A stretch of 64,000 nt of DNA, from positions 372,001 through 436,000 of the forward strand of contig JAWZSP010000004.1 in assembly GCA_034401135.1 (NCBI GenBank). Reading direction: 5' to 3'. The position numbers and the translations under genes were made by a program. The notes beneath the pieces were generated by a model that had not been told where the DNA came from, did no database searches, and worked only from the letters and a program-made list of their open reading frames with translations. Positions 14,554-26,518 of this stretch are shown piece by piece (the stretch's first letter is position 1; the number at the start of each line of letters is the position of its first letter). The DNA comes from Volutella citrinella. Taxonomy: Eukaryota; Ascomycota; Sordariomycetes; Hypocreales; Nectriaceae.

Positions 14554-16848
14554 CTACTGTCCATCCACCTCCAGCTCCTTTCCAGCAAACACACTTCGAA
14601 TCAGCCTGACACAGGTCGGGTGATAAAAGTCCTTGAGCTCGTTGAACGTCCGAACAGCAAGAGGGCCATCCACCTCGATGAGACTCTCAAACCTGGAGCG
14701 CCACCAGTCAGCAGTCAGTCGAGCTACAGCTATTGGTTGATGACCATCAATTCAAATGCATAGCCGGGGGGAGAACTCACAGTGGTCGCACAAACTTCAT
14801 CCGCCCCGTCTGCCCCAGGACTTCGCGAGTCTGGTCCACGGCCTTGTCGTCGCCTGCCCGCAGTGCCACGCGGAGATAGCGGCTGAGGACCTCGAAGTTC
14901 TTGGAGCGCTCAAGTCCATATAGTGACCCGAGAGCCTGCGCCGAGCTGACGGGCAGCGGTGCCGGCGCCTCAATCAGGCTGTCGAGGAGGATGAGCATCT
15001 GCCCGACGCTCCAACCCTCCACATCGGCCGGCGACGGGACAAATGTCGCGCCATCACCACCGCCGGAAAGCGTAAGCCAGCGCTTAGAGAGTGAGATGCA
15101 GTCGTCGTACAGCCGGGAGTGGAACTTGGGCTTGGGCGGCGCGCCGGGTGCATGGTACCACGTCTCCCAGTCCACCGCCTGCAAGGCCTTGCTCCCCTCG
15201 GCGTCTGTGGCGAAGAAGTCCAAAAGGCACGCCTTGAACTGCGTAGAGTCCACGGCCTTGCCGAAGAAGGTCTTGAAGTACTGCACGGTGTCAGCTACAG
15301 GAGGCAGATAAATAGCAGGAATCTGCGATGATGGGGACGTACGTGAGGCACAAACTGCAGCCACTTATCCCGACCGACCGTCTCCTCGAGGTGGCACAGA
15401 AGGAGGAACCCCTTCTCGTACTGCAGCTTGGTCATGGAGTCGTCTGGCCGTCCGCCCTGGAAGTCGATGACAAGACTGGCAAACGGCCCATCAGCGCCGC
15501 CATACGAGTCGATGCTGTACAACAGATCCTGCCACCCGACGATGGCCTCGAACGTCTTGGCGTCGGCTCCCTTGAGCTCGCCGATGATGTGCCGCTCGGT
15601 GTAGACGGTCCAGCCCTCGTTGAGCCAGAAGTGCTCCCAGGAGGCGTTTGTCACGAGGTTACCGCTGAAGGAGTGGGCGTACTCGTGTGCGACGACGGAG
15701 ATGTTCTCGCGGTCGCCTGAGATGACAGTGGCGCTGTAGAAGTTGAAGACGGGATTCTCCATGCCGCCGAGGTGGAAGGCCTTGGGGAGGATGACGAGGT
15801 TGTACAGCGGCCAGGGGTATTCGTGGATGAGTTTCTGGGGGAGTCAGCATTGGTTGGGATAGAGACGAGGGCGATGGAGTGGAATGTACCTCGCCAATGG
15901 CCATGATCTGCTCGAGGTCAGGCTTCAGCTCTGCCTTGCACGCCTCCATATCGGCTGGCGCACAGTAGACGTAGCTCTTAGGACCGATCTGTTCGGCCGC
16001 GAGGTTTCTGGGCAGGGGACGTCTTAGCCAACCTGACGGGACAAGAGGCAGAAAACAAGAAGCCGCGCAGACGAGATGAACCTACCCGCTGGCAACGCAG
16101 AACAAGTAGTTTGAGATGGGAATCTCCTGCTTGAACGTATAGACCTTGGTGTCGCCCAAGCCCGTGACCGGTGCGAAGAGCGGACCGTGCTCCGGGGTGC
16201 CGCTCGAGACGACGGGGAGCACCGAGCGGATACGGATATCGAACGTCGTCTTGACGGAGGGGGTGTCTTGGCACGGAAAGATGGAGCGTGCGTGCGTTGG
16301 CTCACCTTGGGAGACTGGGAGCAGGCTTGGTGTTAGCCAAGTTCTCTCGGTGAGGAATCACAGTGGGTGCGATGGTGCAAGGCAACTTACAGACAAAAGG
16401 ATACGTCTTGTCATCGCTTTGGCTCGCACTGAACCACTGCAGGCCCGTTGATTCCTTCGAGGTCGCAAACTCGGCCTGGCGGAGTTAGCGGCGTGTTAGT
16501 CCCGCCGACTCCAGGGCGCAAAAACTGTACCGTCAACTCGAACACGTCCCCCTTGGGAATCCGCTGGCCCAAGTCTATCCGCAGAGGGCTGCCATTCGGC
16601 TCGGTCCGGGGGTCCAGCCGCCACTCAAGCACCTTTCCGCCCGACGTGACCTTGTCGATGCTGAGGGCGCTGGTGTCGAGCACAAGCTCCGTGATGCCGT
16701 CGGTGGCGAGGACCTCGAGCTTCAGCACGGTGGTTCCGGTAATTATTGACCGGTCAAAGTCAATCGCCAGTTCGATATCGGTGTGTCTCGTCGTCACTGC
16801 GTTGTGGTTGGACTTGGTGTTGACATCGTGAACAGGCGAGGGGCACAT
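14554..16848 (-). CDS. Leukotriene A4 hydrolase-type M1 aminopeptidase
   Basis: Seven exons (16848-16531, 16475-16391, 16314-16086, 16007-15890, 15834-15343, 15280-14781, 14692-14554) give 626 residues, close to the family's usual 610-650. The beta-sheet N domain holds CQDTPSVK. The catalytic domain has the substrate motif GGMEN (about residue 273), the zinc site HEYAH (about 301) and, 18 residues on, the third zinc ligand in LNEGW. The helical C domain ends with RPLFESL. Family enzymes are cytosolic/nuclear zinc aminopeptidases, some also with epoxide hydrolase activity (yeast Lap2). Every intron has a GT donor and AG acceptor. It is intact and looks like a conserved housekeeping gene. Confidence 0.95.
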
Positions 16849-17227
16849 TTCGGTGATTCTAGGTTAGGGTTGGTCGTAGGCTAAAGGATTCTCTAGTTCT
16901 TTTCGGTGGTTATATCTAATGCAGGTCACCGGGATGATGGAATATGCATGGAGAAGCCAACTTTGAAGATGACATGAGTTTCCCGCTCGCTGAATAAATA
17001 TGTGGGTAGTATCCGTATTTGGTGTGCATACCGGTCTGGTTAGCTCCGTCGTTGGAAATTACTACAATTAGCTTAGTGCATTGTCTCCACCATCAGGATC
17101 GCGTGTTGAGAAAAGGCAAGCGAGTGGGAATGAATATGGTCAATTTGTCGTGTTGAGATACACGTACGAATCTGCAGCATCTCCGCTTGTGACAGCACAA
17201 GCACCCCTGATTCTGAGTCAGTCTCGT
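16849..17227. other. Intergenic, promoter side of the aminopeptidase
   Basis: About 380 bp between the aminopeptidase start and the aminotransferase stop, both minus. No gene seen. Confidence 0.45.
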
Positions 17228-18590
17228 CTACTCCTCAATGACGTATCCCCACTCGTGCTCGACCCTTCCATAGGTGATATCCTCTAGCCAAGACTTGATG
17301 GTCGCAGAGTACCTCGCCACGGGCGTCTTCTGGCCCTGGGCAGTCACCATCATGGGCAGCCCGATGATGCAATCGTTGTATTTGATCTCGGCAACGGGCA
17401 TGACAAAGATCTGATATGCAAACGTTAGCAAACACTGATATGGAACAGTGCCCCTCAAGGACGAGTTTCGACATACCGCAGTCCCGGAAACAAAGCACTC
17501 GACAAGCCTACCCTCTTCATGGGCCTCCACAATTTCATCCATTGCCAACGCCCGCTCCACGACCTGCACTGGCTCCAGCCCCTCAGGAATGGCGGCAGAG
17601 CCAGCCACCAGTCTCTCGCGCGCCAGATCAAGGACACTCCGCCTCGTGATCCCGGGCAGGATCAGGCCTGTGTCCAGGGAGGCGGTTACAAGCTGCAGGG
17701 CTCCCGTGTCCTTCTGGCGCCACACGACGAAGAAGTTGCTCGCACCTGCCTCAGTTACCAGCTTATCTTCGCCATACAGCCATAGTGTCTGCCCGCAACC
17801 AGCCTCTCGCGTCTTGGCCCGCGCCGCCATGGCAGGCCCGTAGCTTGCGCCCACCTTGGAGTTCCCGAAGCCTCCGGGCCACGCGCGGATGAGCTCCGGG
17901 TCACTCGCCAGCAGGCGCTCGCCGGCGGGCGGCATCCCCGTAGGGTGTGGGAACAGTGCCGCGAAGAGGAAGAAGATGGCCTCAGGGGGCGTTTGGATGC
18001 CAAGTGCCGAGCCACTGCCAATGGTTGCGGGGCGTACATACATGCTGGAGACCGGCTCGGGAAGCCAGCGACGGGCCTCTAGAGCCAGGAACTTGGAAAT
18101 GAGAGCGAGGAGCTGCTCAGGGTCAAATGATGGGAGGCACACGCGAGCGTTAGAGCTGAGCATGCGGCGACAGTTGAGGAGCGGGCGGAAGATTCGGAGC
18201 TTGCCGTCTTGGCCACGGTAGGCTCTCATGCCCTCCTAGATCCAGTCAGGGCCTGTGTGCCGTTGGAGCAACAATGGGCAGTTGAGGACTTACAAACGAC
18301 TCAGTAGCGTAGTGGAGGACGCTGGCCGTCGGCTCAAGGGCAATCTTCTCATAAGGGCCCATATGCGGCGCGTCCCAGCCCGTCTCAGCGTCCCAATGCG
18401 CCTGGACCATGTGTGCTGTGGTCAGCTTCTGGGTCCGCCGTTCGGGGTCTTGCAGCCCGGGCACCGGCTTCTGCTTCGACTCTGGGATAAGGGCCTTGGT
18501 CATCTTGGACGCATCGAGTTCGGCATACTGAGTCTTCGAGGGCCCGTTGGGTGCCTCGAGGGGGATGGGGAGAGTAGCGCTGGGGCTCAT
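17228..18590 (-). CDS. Branched-chain amino acid aminotransferase (class IV, PLP)
   Basis: Exons 18590-18294, 18235-17477 and 17410-17228 give 412 residues. Fold-type IV marks are EGMRAYRG near the start of exon 2, GGFGNSKVGASYGP with the PLP-binding Lys (about residue 228), EAGASNFF (commonly EVGTMNxF) and LPGITRRSVLDLAR. The end matches the usual PVxxIxY...ITYGxxEH...GYV pattern. The enzyme interconverts Leu, Ile and Val with their 2-oxo acids using 2-oxoglutarate. No clear mitochondrial presequence is seen; a Pro/Ser-rich N terminus precedes the domain, so a cytosolic form is likely. It lies just downstream of a Zn2Cys6 regulator and a D-2-hydroxyacid dehydrogenase on the same strand. Confidence 0.94.
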
Positions 18591-19081
18591 CGTGCTGGAG
18601 TCAATATCTGATGTAAGAGCTGGACTGGAGATCACAACGGACGTATCAAACGGATTGGGGAGTAGGACAGGATAAACAGAATTCGGATGCTGGTTACTGG
18701 AACTTGAAGAACGGAATGGGATTGTCGTGCATCATGTCCATGGCCTCTTCAGAGGCAACGCTGCGTCCTTGGCCAGCGGGCATTCTAATCCGCATGTGGT
18801 AATTTCGAACGAGCTCTCTAATTTGGGTAGCGGGTACGGTGCCTTTCGACAGAAAAGGCCGATTGGGAGACCGCTCCTCTAAGGGTCAATGGAAGTGGAG
18901 ACGGTCAGCCTGGTCCATGGGACCATCCAAAGACCACTGATAGTGATGGCTCGCCTAGGTGAGTTCTTTTTTTTGCTTGCAGATGCATCAACATGCACCA
19001 TCCCGGTTGGATGACCAACTCAACCCGTGCGTATTGACATTCTCGTCAACACCGACTGAGGATGCTGTAAACCTAGGGAAA
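18591..19081. promoter_or_regulatory. Upstream region of the aminotransferase
   Basis: About 490 bp between the regulator stop and the aminotransferase start. It should hold the aminotransferase promoter. No gene or distinctive site was recognised. Confidence 0.4.
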
Positions 19082-21280
19082 TCAGGGTATCTCCACAAAA
19101 TCAATGCTCCAGCCCCTAGCGTGCTTGGCATAAATCTCGACAAAGAACTGATCTGCCTCCACCACAGAGGCGTCCTCGGCGAGGCAGTCGTCCTCATCCA
19201 GGTCTGCCTTTCTGATCTTGATAATAGTCCAACCGGCGCGAGGCTTTCCGGGACCGTACTCGTCATCGACATAGTCAAGAAGCCTCTGGGAGTGCCTCAC
19301 GTTCCATATCCCCTCGCGCTTCCGCGGGAACCCGGCGATCCAGGCCCGGATCCAGGCCTTGGACTGCCTGTTGCTCGAGAGGTAGTAGGCATTCATTAGT
19401 GCCGGTAGAATCCCGTGACCGTAGGCGTGGATAGTCACACTCGACGCATAGTCGACGCTTGCGGCGAGCCGGCACACCAGGTGTACGACGGCCTCGACGT
19501 TCGGGGGGTTGACCCTCCCGCAGTCCGAATACCGGGTCTGCACCCTGACGAGCGACACCAAGTAGTGGATAAAGTTAGTGGCCGCCCTCGCGGGTTCGTG
19601 GGAGCCGGGAAACGCGACGGGCAGTATGGGCATATCGGCTGGGTCCCCTACGCCGCGAGATGTCTCGAAATAGTCTTGGTGAAAGTCAGGTATGTCGCAT
19701 GGCGCGAGACTGCGCCGCCATGCCTTGAGTTCTGCGAGGAGGCCCTCGGCCTGCTCTTCCCAGTACTTCTCGCGCTTAGGATCACTCCGCCACTCCTCCT
19801 CAAGCTCAATAACGCGTGGCAGGATAGCCAGAAGGCGGTCCGAAGCATGCGGCGATGTAGTTAACGAGTCGATCAGCGAATCAGCCACCTCGGACTCCGG
19901 CAGTGATGCGCGCACGGAAAAGATCCGATCGTAAATGTCGAGAAGCGCCACGAGACGGGAGAAAGACCGGATAAGCGATTCCCCGATTACGGATTCGCGG
20001 ACCGTGGTTATATTCTCCAACAGAAAGGCGGCAGCGGCGCGGCTGTGGACGTACCATAACCGTGTCTGACCACGCTGGAGCTCGAAGAGGGCAAGGAAGA
20101 GGATAGTCGCTAGACGGGAGGTGGCGAGCTTCGGATCGGATGGGAAATCGATCTTTGGTGTCGGCACCGACGCATCGTCGTTTTGGTGTTCCTCTGTGGT
20201 CCGCACCGACCCCAAGGCGCTGATGAAATGATCAAGGGCGTGTAGTCCTGCCTTTCTGGCGACGGGTACGGCTACGTTCGAGAGCGAGATGCTCAAGGCG
20301 GACAGTGCTAGCACTGCGCTGAAGAAACCGCCGTCTAGGTACTCGGCCTGGAAGATATCGTCGAGGTAGAGGACTGAGAGCAGACCGTTGGGGAAGCTGT
20401 CTCGGACGTGATGGTAGTAGATCATGTCCTCGGGGAACTTGACGCTCTCTAGCAGCCCCAATGGAGCAATTGGATTTGCTGCCGCATGTGAACTCCGTGG
20501 CAGGGAGTCTGTCAAATTCGGCATGCATACGTTGCTGTGGGCTTCTGGCGGAGAGACCGAGCATGTCTCCAACACGGGACCTGGGACTTCCTTGTGTTGA
20601 ACAAGGGGTATGGCGGATGGTGATTCAGTGTAGGGAGAACGTTCGATCTCTAGAAATATGCTCGAGCTGTCCTCTGCGGCAGGCGTCGGGGCAATGTTGT
20701 TACCGTCGCCATTGTCGTCGCCCTCCTCGGTCTGAACTTGCTCGGGGAAGACATCTGGAAACGGAGATTTGGGCGAGACTTGGTAGCGAGTCGACAATAT
20801 CAACGCGAGAGATGCGGCAGCTTCGTAGATGGTCCGTCGTTGCTCTCCGTGGCCAAAGGTGTCCGACTCCAACACATCCGAAAAGTCTGGTCCAGCGCAT
20901 GACCGAGAGTCCAAATCGCCACAAGTCTCGCGAGTCTCGCCATGCACTGGCTCCTCAGCAGCACGTCCCGTAACCGAGGCCACCTCCGAGGTGTCCTTCC
21001 GACGAGGCGTGCTGCTGTATTTCTGCTTGGTCACATCGGTCTGGTCTCGGAAAACGATTCGCGCAGGATATCCGCCGCAATCGAGCTGCAGCCTCTGACA
21101 CTGGATAAGAGTCTTTCAGCCTCGACCTTGGCACCGAGGACGGAAGAAGAGGAGTCTCACGTTGTTGCAGTGGGGCTTACCCTCGTCGCATTTCAACCTC
21201 CGTGAACGGCAGGTCACACAACCGGTCCTGTCCCGGGAGACGACATTGCGCTTGCGTACGATACGACCGCTGTGGTTCAT
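19082..21280 (-). CDS. Zn2Cys6 fungal transcription factor
   Basis: Exon 1 is 21280-21161 and exon 2 21100-19082, 712 residues in all. The binuclear zinc cluster spans the intron as CVTC-x6-C-x6-C-x2-C-x6-C with a basic RSRRLK arm, and the second half of the cluster starts right after the splice. A Ser/Pro-rich linker (to about residue 260) precedes a regulatory domain of the fungal_trans_2 (DUF3468) type, seen in YHHVRDSFPNGL and LALSALSISLS. Start at 21280 is the first ATG in the frame. Placed between an aminotransferase and a dehydrogenase on the same strand, it is a good candidate pathway-specific regulator, which is inference from location. Confidence 0.92.
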
Positions 21281-21762
21281 TGGAACCCTCTCCTTAACAA
21301 GCCGAGACCTGGGTGCTCGGCCCTTACAGGCGACCAATTTAGAGCAAATAAGGTGAGGAAGGTGAGGAGAGTTACAGCGGGAAAGTGAGGGCTTCAGCAG
21401 AGAGGTTGCTGCTGCCCGTAGTGGTTAGAAGGTCCTCGGGTACCGAAGTATTACTGATAAGATAAGCCGCTTAATATTTCCAGAATAGGATTAGTTTCAA
21501 CTACTAGTCTAGTAGGTACAGAACAGTGCGACTGCCATGGGAGCAAGTTTAGCACTCCTCGACAGGCGCTGACATTCGACTCGAGGCTGATCAACACAAA
21601 CCCCCTGGGCAGCCAATTCCTGTACCAGCAGTAACACCAGCAATGGCAAGGATTGCATTGAAGATGCCACCAATTCCCTCTCCCGAAATCATACCCGCGA
21701 CGACGGCGAACAAGTCCATTCATCCCAGGTATCATTCTTGGTCGCCTTACCTTTCATATTTC
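21281..21762. promoter_or_regulatory. Upstream region of the Zn2Cys6 regulator
   Basis: About 480 bp between the dehydrogenase stop and the regulator start. The middle (about 21455-21560) is AT-rich. No gene seen. Confidence 0.4.
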
Positions 21763-22904
21763 TCAGTTATGTGCCGCAAAAAAAGTCTTCGCCGTCTCTA
21801 CAGCGATTCTCGCGTGGTTCTGCAACCTCGGAGTCAGCAAGTGAATGTCCTAGGGGCATGCCGGACAAGACAAGTCGCAACTGACCTTCATAGAACCAGA
21901 GGTAAGGCCGCCGACATGAGGCAGAAGCGTGACGCAGGGGTACTTAAGAAGCTCCGGGTTGACAGCGGGTCTTTCGTTGTAAGGTCAGTGTTAGGAAGCC
22001 TCAACATACTAGGAGCGAACACAGAGACATACTCATTGTAGTGAACGTCAAATCCAACCGCACTTATGCCGCCCGTCTGGATGGCCTCGCACAACGCTTG
22101 CTCATCGATGCATTTCCCCCTCGCGACATTGACGATACGCATGCCCCTTTTCATGTTGCCAAACACCTCCCTAGATAGGATATGGTGTGTCTCCTGGGTG
22201 TACGAGCACGCCAGGACGACGCAGTCGACCTCCCGGACCATACTCTCCAGCCCATCGTGTAGGACAAGATGCGGCAGGACCTGTTTCTCATCAGCTAGTG
22301 CAGCCCTGAGACGCGGCCGGTCGAGGGAGTGAATCCGCATCCCAAAAGCGGCCGCGTGCCGCGCGATGGCCTTCCCAATAGAGCCCATGCCTACAATAGC
22401 GACGCTCTTCCCCGCTAGGTCGACGGCGTTCTGTGCCGAGTCTCGCAGGGCGGGCAGGAACTGGCCTTCGCGTAGCATGCGCTCGTACCGGCTGAGCTGG
22501 CGGAATACAGAGATGATGAGGTACACGCCGACAACAGCCGTAGACTCGTCGCCGCCAGTGGTGTTGAAGAACCGAATGCCCCTTGCCTCGAGACCCGAGA
22601 CGTCCTCCTCGTCATGGCCGTGGCCGAAGTTGACGATAATCTTGAGCGAGCTGGGGAGATGGGGCATGGCCTGAACTGTCCACCCGTTGAGGACCTTCTC
22701 GATGCCCTCGGGGAGGCGGAACCCCAGGCGCACGATGCCTGCGATGCCGGTGCAGTCGCCGCTGGTCATGGCCTCGTGGAAATGCTTGGTCGTAGGAAAG
22801 TCGTATGAACGTATTGTACATTGGGAGCTGAACTCGGACCAGAGGGTGTCGTCCACGAGTCCTTCGGGAGACCCGATCACCAGCACCTTGGGTTTCGAAG
22901 ACAT
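21763..22904 (-). CDS. D-isomer-specific 2-hydroxyacid dehydrogenase
   Basis: Exons 22904-22033, 21970-21886 and 21819-21763 give 337 residues, the normal size. The NAD(P)-binding Rossmann motif is GMGSIGK (about residue 173). Catalytic positions are the Arg in NVARGKCID, the Glu in HYNEP (formed across intron 1) and the His in LLPHVGG (exon 2). The last exon codes only 18 residues and the stop. The family reduces 2-oxo acids to D-2-hydroxy acids in the cytosol; glyoxylate, hydroxypyruvate and branched-chain 2-oxo acids are all known substrates, and nothing here fixes which. Next to the branched-chain aminotransferase, a 2-oxo acid from Leu/Val/Ile is a sensible guess. Confidence 0.93.
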
Positions 22905-23370
22905 GGTAGGGTCTGCCGTCTCGATGTACAGTGGATCGTGATGCGTTGAGTGAATGGATCGCCGCTGTCATGGGTGATTCTAGGACCCCTGGAAAACAAA
23001 TGCCTGGCGGGTATTCGGAGGTCATGTATTTCGCATTCTGGCGACAGTATGTTGCATCGCAGAGGGTGCTCGTAAAGAATTGCCAGAAAGGGAAATTTCG
23101 CACCCATGGAGCCAAACTCATCACTGGCCCACCACTTATCAGTAATCAACGAATAGTAGTAAGTTAGTACGCTAGTCCCTCGTTCATGTTGTGGACTGGA
23201 ATGACGCTCGATTGATTCGTGATCTACCGACTCAGGAACAAGCCCGCTAAATCCTGACCCTCGAGGAGCGCAATGAGGCTTCGCTTCAAGGGGAGTACAT
23301 AACTCAGCATGTTGCTCACGTCTGGCTGGGGCAGCAGCAGAGTATCGATATCAAACCCCAAGGCATCATC
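22905..23370. promoter_or_regulatory. Divergent upstream region of dehydrogenase and M20 relic
   Basis: About 465 bp between two opposite start codons. It would have served both promoters. No gene recognised. Confidence 0.4.
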
Positions 23371-25244
23371 ATGGCATCCCCAGATTTGTCTCGATTTTTT
23401 GACAAGTGAGCGCTGCACAACTACCAAGAGCGTGTCAATGGTATGGTAGCTAAGATTACTTCAGAGTTGACGAGCTCGAGCAGCCGTTCCTTGAACGTAC
23501 GATCGCACTCATTGCGATTTTGAAGCAAACACAGCCATCTCGACTGACAAGAACAAGGACTACGAAGAGCCGTGCGGGTGCCCTCAGTCTCCGGGCATGC
23601 AGAAAGACGAGAAGATGTCTTCAAGGTCCGTCCTCAGCAGCCCTTACTCACTGCGAACACCAAGCGAACATGATATATCTTCCCACAGATGAGTGAGCTG
23701 CGACGGACTGAGATGGAGATGCTCGGTATCGAGGTAGAGCTCAAGCCCCTCGGAGAAGAGCCGGGGACAGATCTGCAGCTCCCACCCCTGGTCATCGGCC
23801 GCTACGGCCGCGAAGTAAACAAGCCCACCATCCTCGTGTACAGCCACTACGATGTGCAGCTCGCCGCACTCTCCGATGGCTGGCAAACTGACCCCTGGGA
23901 GCTCACAGTGCTGGAAGACGGCAGACTCTGTAGTAGGGGAACTTCCGATGACAAGGGGCCGCTGGTGAGCTGGCTGAACGTGATTGAGGCCTTCCAGTCC
24001 GCCGACGTTGAAGTGCCTGTGAACCTTGTCTTCTGGTTCGAGGGCATGGAGGAGAGCGGCTCGACCGGCCTGCGGGCTGCCCTGGAGGAGGAAGTAGCCC
24101 ACTCCCTCTCTGAGATTGACGCCGTCTGCGTGACAGACACGGCATGGGCCGGCTGCTCACAGCCCACCATCACCCAGGGCCTCCGGGGCGCCTTGTTCGA
24201 TATCCTCGACATCGTCGGGGCTGAGGCGGACGGGCATGTTCGGCGGTCACATCTCGGAACCCATGACCGACATGGTCAGGCTCATGGCCACGCTCGTCGG
24301 CTCGGACGGGAAGATACTGATCTCTGGCATCTACGACCAGGTAGTTCCTGTGACACCGGAAGAGCGTCGCGCGTATGAGAACTTGAACCTGAGCGAGGCT
24401 GACCTAGGCGGCGGCCTTCGCGCTCACAGTCTCCACGATAACAAGGCCGATATCTTGATCCATCGGTGAGTACCCAATACAAACATGACTCCCATGTATC
24501 GGCGCTGACACTCTGACCCCAGCTGGAACAACCATCTCTGAGCCTGCATCGCATCGACAGCCCCAAGCCGGGCCCGGGCGTGGTAACCTCCATCTCGGGC
24601 ACCATCCGGGGCAAGTTCGGCATCCGCACGGTCCGCGACATGAAGGCCTCCGACGTGGACGCACTGGTGCAGAAGCACCTTAGAACTAAGTTCCAGCAGC
24701 TCGGCAGCAAGAACGACCTAAAAGTTACCTGTGCGCACCAGAGCGACTGCTCTTCGAAGACAGCGGCCACTGGAACCAGCAAGCCGCCATCGAAGCTACC
24801 CGGACGGTCTGGAGGACTGGTCCCGACGTCACATCCGAGGGCGGGAGGTGAGCAATTCACCATTCGTACACGAAGATGTGCATCTTGGGCCTAACTGAAT
24901 TTATCACAAAAGCATCCCAGTCGCTGTTGATCTCAAGACGCTGCTTAAGAAGAATGTTCTGCTGCTGCCCATGGGCCGTCCGACGGACGGAGCGCACGGC
25001 ATCAACGGTAGGAGGATCCAACCACTCGTGGGTCGTATATGTCGTTCTCATGCTGACTGTGCGTGTCTGTAACATCAGAGAAACTGGACAAAGTCAACTA
25101 GTGAGTCACTGTCTGACAAAGAGCGGGTTGGATGATCATTTACTGACGTGTGTTAGCATAAACGGCATCAAGGTATTTGGTAGCTACTTGGCAAAAGCAT
25201 CTGAGTTGTGGAGGTCAGCCAGGAGCATTCAGGCGTCAGAATAG
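23371..25244 (+). pseudogene. M20 metallopeptidase (CNDP/Dug1-like dipeptidase), multiply frameshifted
   Basis: The gene is recognisable from an ATG at 23371 to a TAG at 25244. Intact motifs are YSHYDVQ (metal His), GTSDDKGP (bridging Asp) and EGMEESGS (catalytic Glu pair). Four lesions break it: a shift between about 23520 and 23547; a small deletion, best explained as 8 nt, at about 24230 that removes the conserved DLHSG-type metal-site loop; loss of one C near 24533 giving TGA at 24539; and loss of one C near 24750. Introns beyond these points still have good signals, and the tail (GRPTDGAHG, INGIKVFGSY) is well kept, so decay looks recent. Intact relatives are cytosolic Zn/Mn dipeptidases, including the Cys-Gly dipeptidase of glutathione turnover. 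Confidence 0.85.
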
Positions 25245-26518
25245 AGTGGTAAAGCCCTAGAGGTGCTTGTAGTAGGTAGGGAGTGGAGGACAATAGACGG
25301 TCTTTCCCATAGCTAAAGCCTCGTAGCATTATAGAATATGGACCAGCGACCAAGAATAGCCCCTCATTCAAGGTTGGTCGCATCGTCAAGAGTGGGCCAT
25401 CGCAAGGCCACGGCTTCGGGATGGTGGCGGCGCCAGGTCTTCCAATAGTAGAGACGGGGCCGACATTCGCCGACACGAGGAGAGTTGAAGCGGGGAGGCG
25501 GTTGTGGCGGGAGATCGACAACAGCAAAAAGTCAATCTCATCAGCAGCCGTGCACAAAAGAGCATAGCCCCGGACAGAGTTCGAGATGAGCACCACTCGG
25601 AAGGGCGCTGAATTCCAAAGGGAGCATTCTCCGGGTCTCTGCGCAGGCGGAATGTGAAGGCAACGACGATCAAAATGGGAACTAAATTCCTTTGAGAGTA
25701 TATTCCGGCGACGGGCCGAGGCAATCGGGCTCAATACACAGCTCTGGCCGACATCTGGGCCATCATTGGTCGTGTAACCAGCTAAATGAGTCTGCAAGGA
25801 GGCTTTCCCGTCCATCCCTCCTGGCAGTATTCCAGGGAAGCCTACAGCTGCCGGGTACATTTACTGATTGTATTTGAGCAAGTTAGAAAAAGCTCTATAC
25901 GTGAGCAAGCTTAATTATCCAGCTTGCTGAAAGGAAAGCTCCATGCTCCACACTTATTCAAATCCTTAAAAGTAGAGCCGAAGGTCTAAATAAGCCCGTC
26001 TCCTTTGAAAGAGCAATCTTATTTACACATTGAGATATTGAAGATGATAGTTACAACGAGTAAGGAATGCTCTGAGGGATAAAAACCTTGACTTTACTAA
26101 AGCCAAAAACAACTACAGCTATAGCTAATTTGGGAAATAGATCAGTGCGGAAGAAGAGCTGCCACGCGGCAGCGGCACAAGGTGTTTAGACCCTTGGATC
26201 GCTAGATTCTTCCTTCCTTCTTAGCGTTGAGGACTGTGGCAGCGAATGTCTTGATAGATGTCTTTCAAGGCGGGGATGTTTCCAAGGAATGTAGGGAAGT
26301 GCGGGGGAAAGCCCGAGATCAGCTTATATTCAAGGTATAATATTAAACAGACTAGCGTCGAACATGGAGCAGAAATGATTCGAATGTTCGAGCGTGCCCA
26401 GATCCGTCTATATAACCGAAGAAGCGGCGGCCATCATGACATAGATCTTATTATCTACCACAACCGATTGAAGCAAACACCTTCAACACAGAACTTTCTC
26501 TAATCCAAAGTACCTACA
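25245..26518. other. Intergenic with an AT-rich island, no gene recognised
   Basis: About 1.27 kb. A 230-codon open frame at 25168-25860 (minus) overlaps the 3' end of the M20 relic and shows no motif, so it is not called. From about 25860 to 26130 the DNA turns markedly AT-rich, with stop codons in all frames. It may be an old transposon remnant, but no terminal repeat or coding trace was found. Confidence 0.45.

Noticed and set aside
25168..25860. 230-codon minus-strand open frame after the M20 relic
   Set aside because: No ATG-supported start with context, no motif or signal peptide, and it overlaps the relic's 3' end; could be chance.
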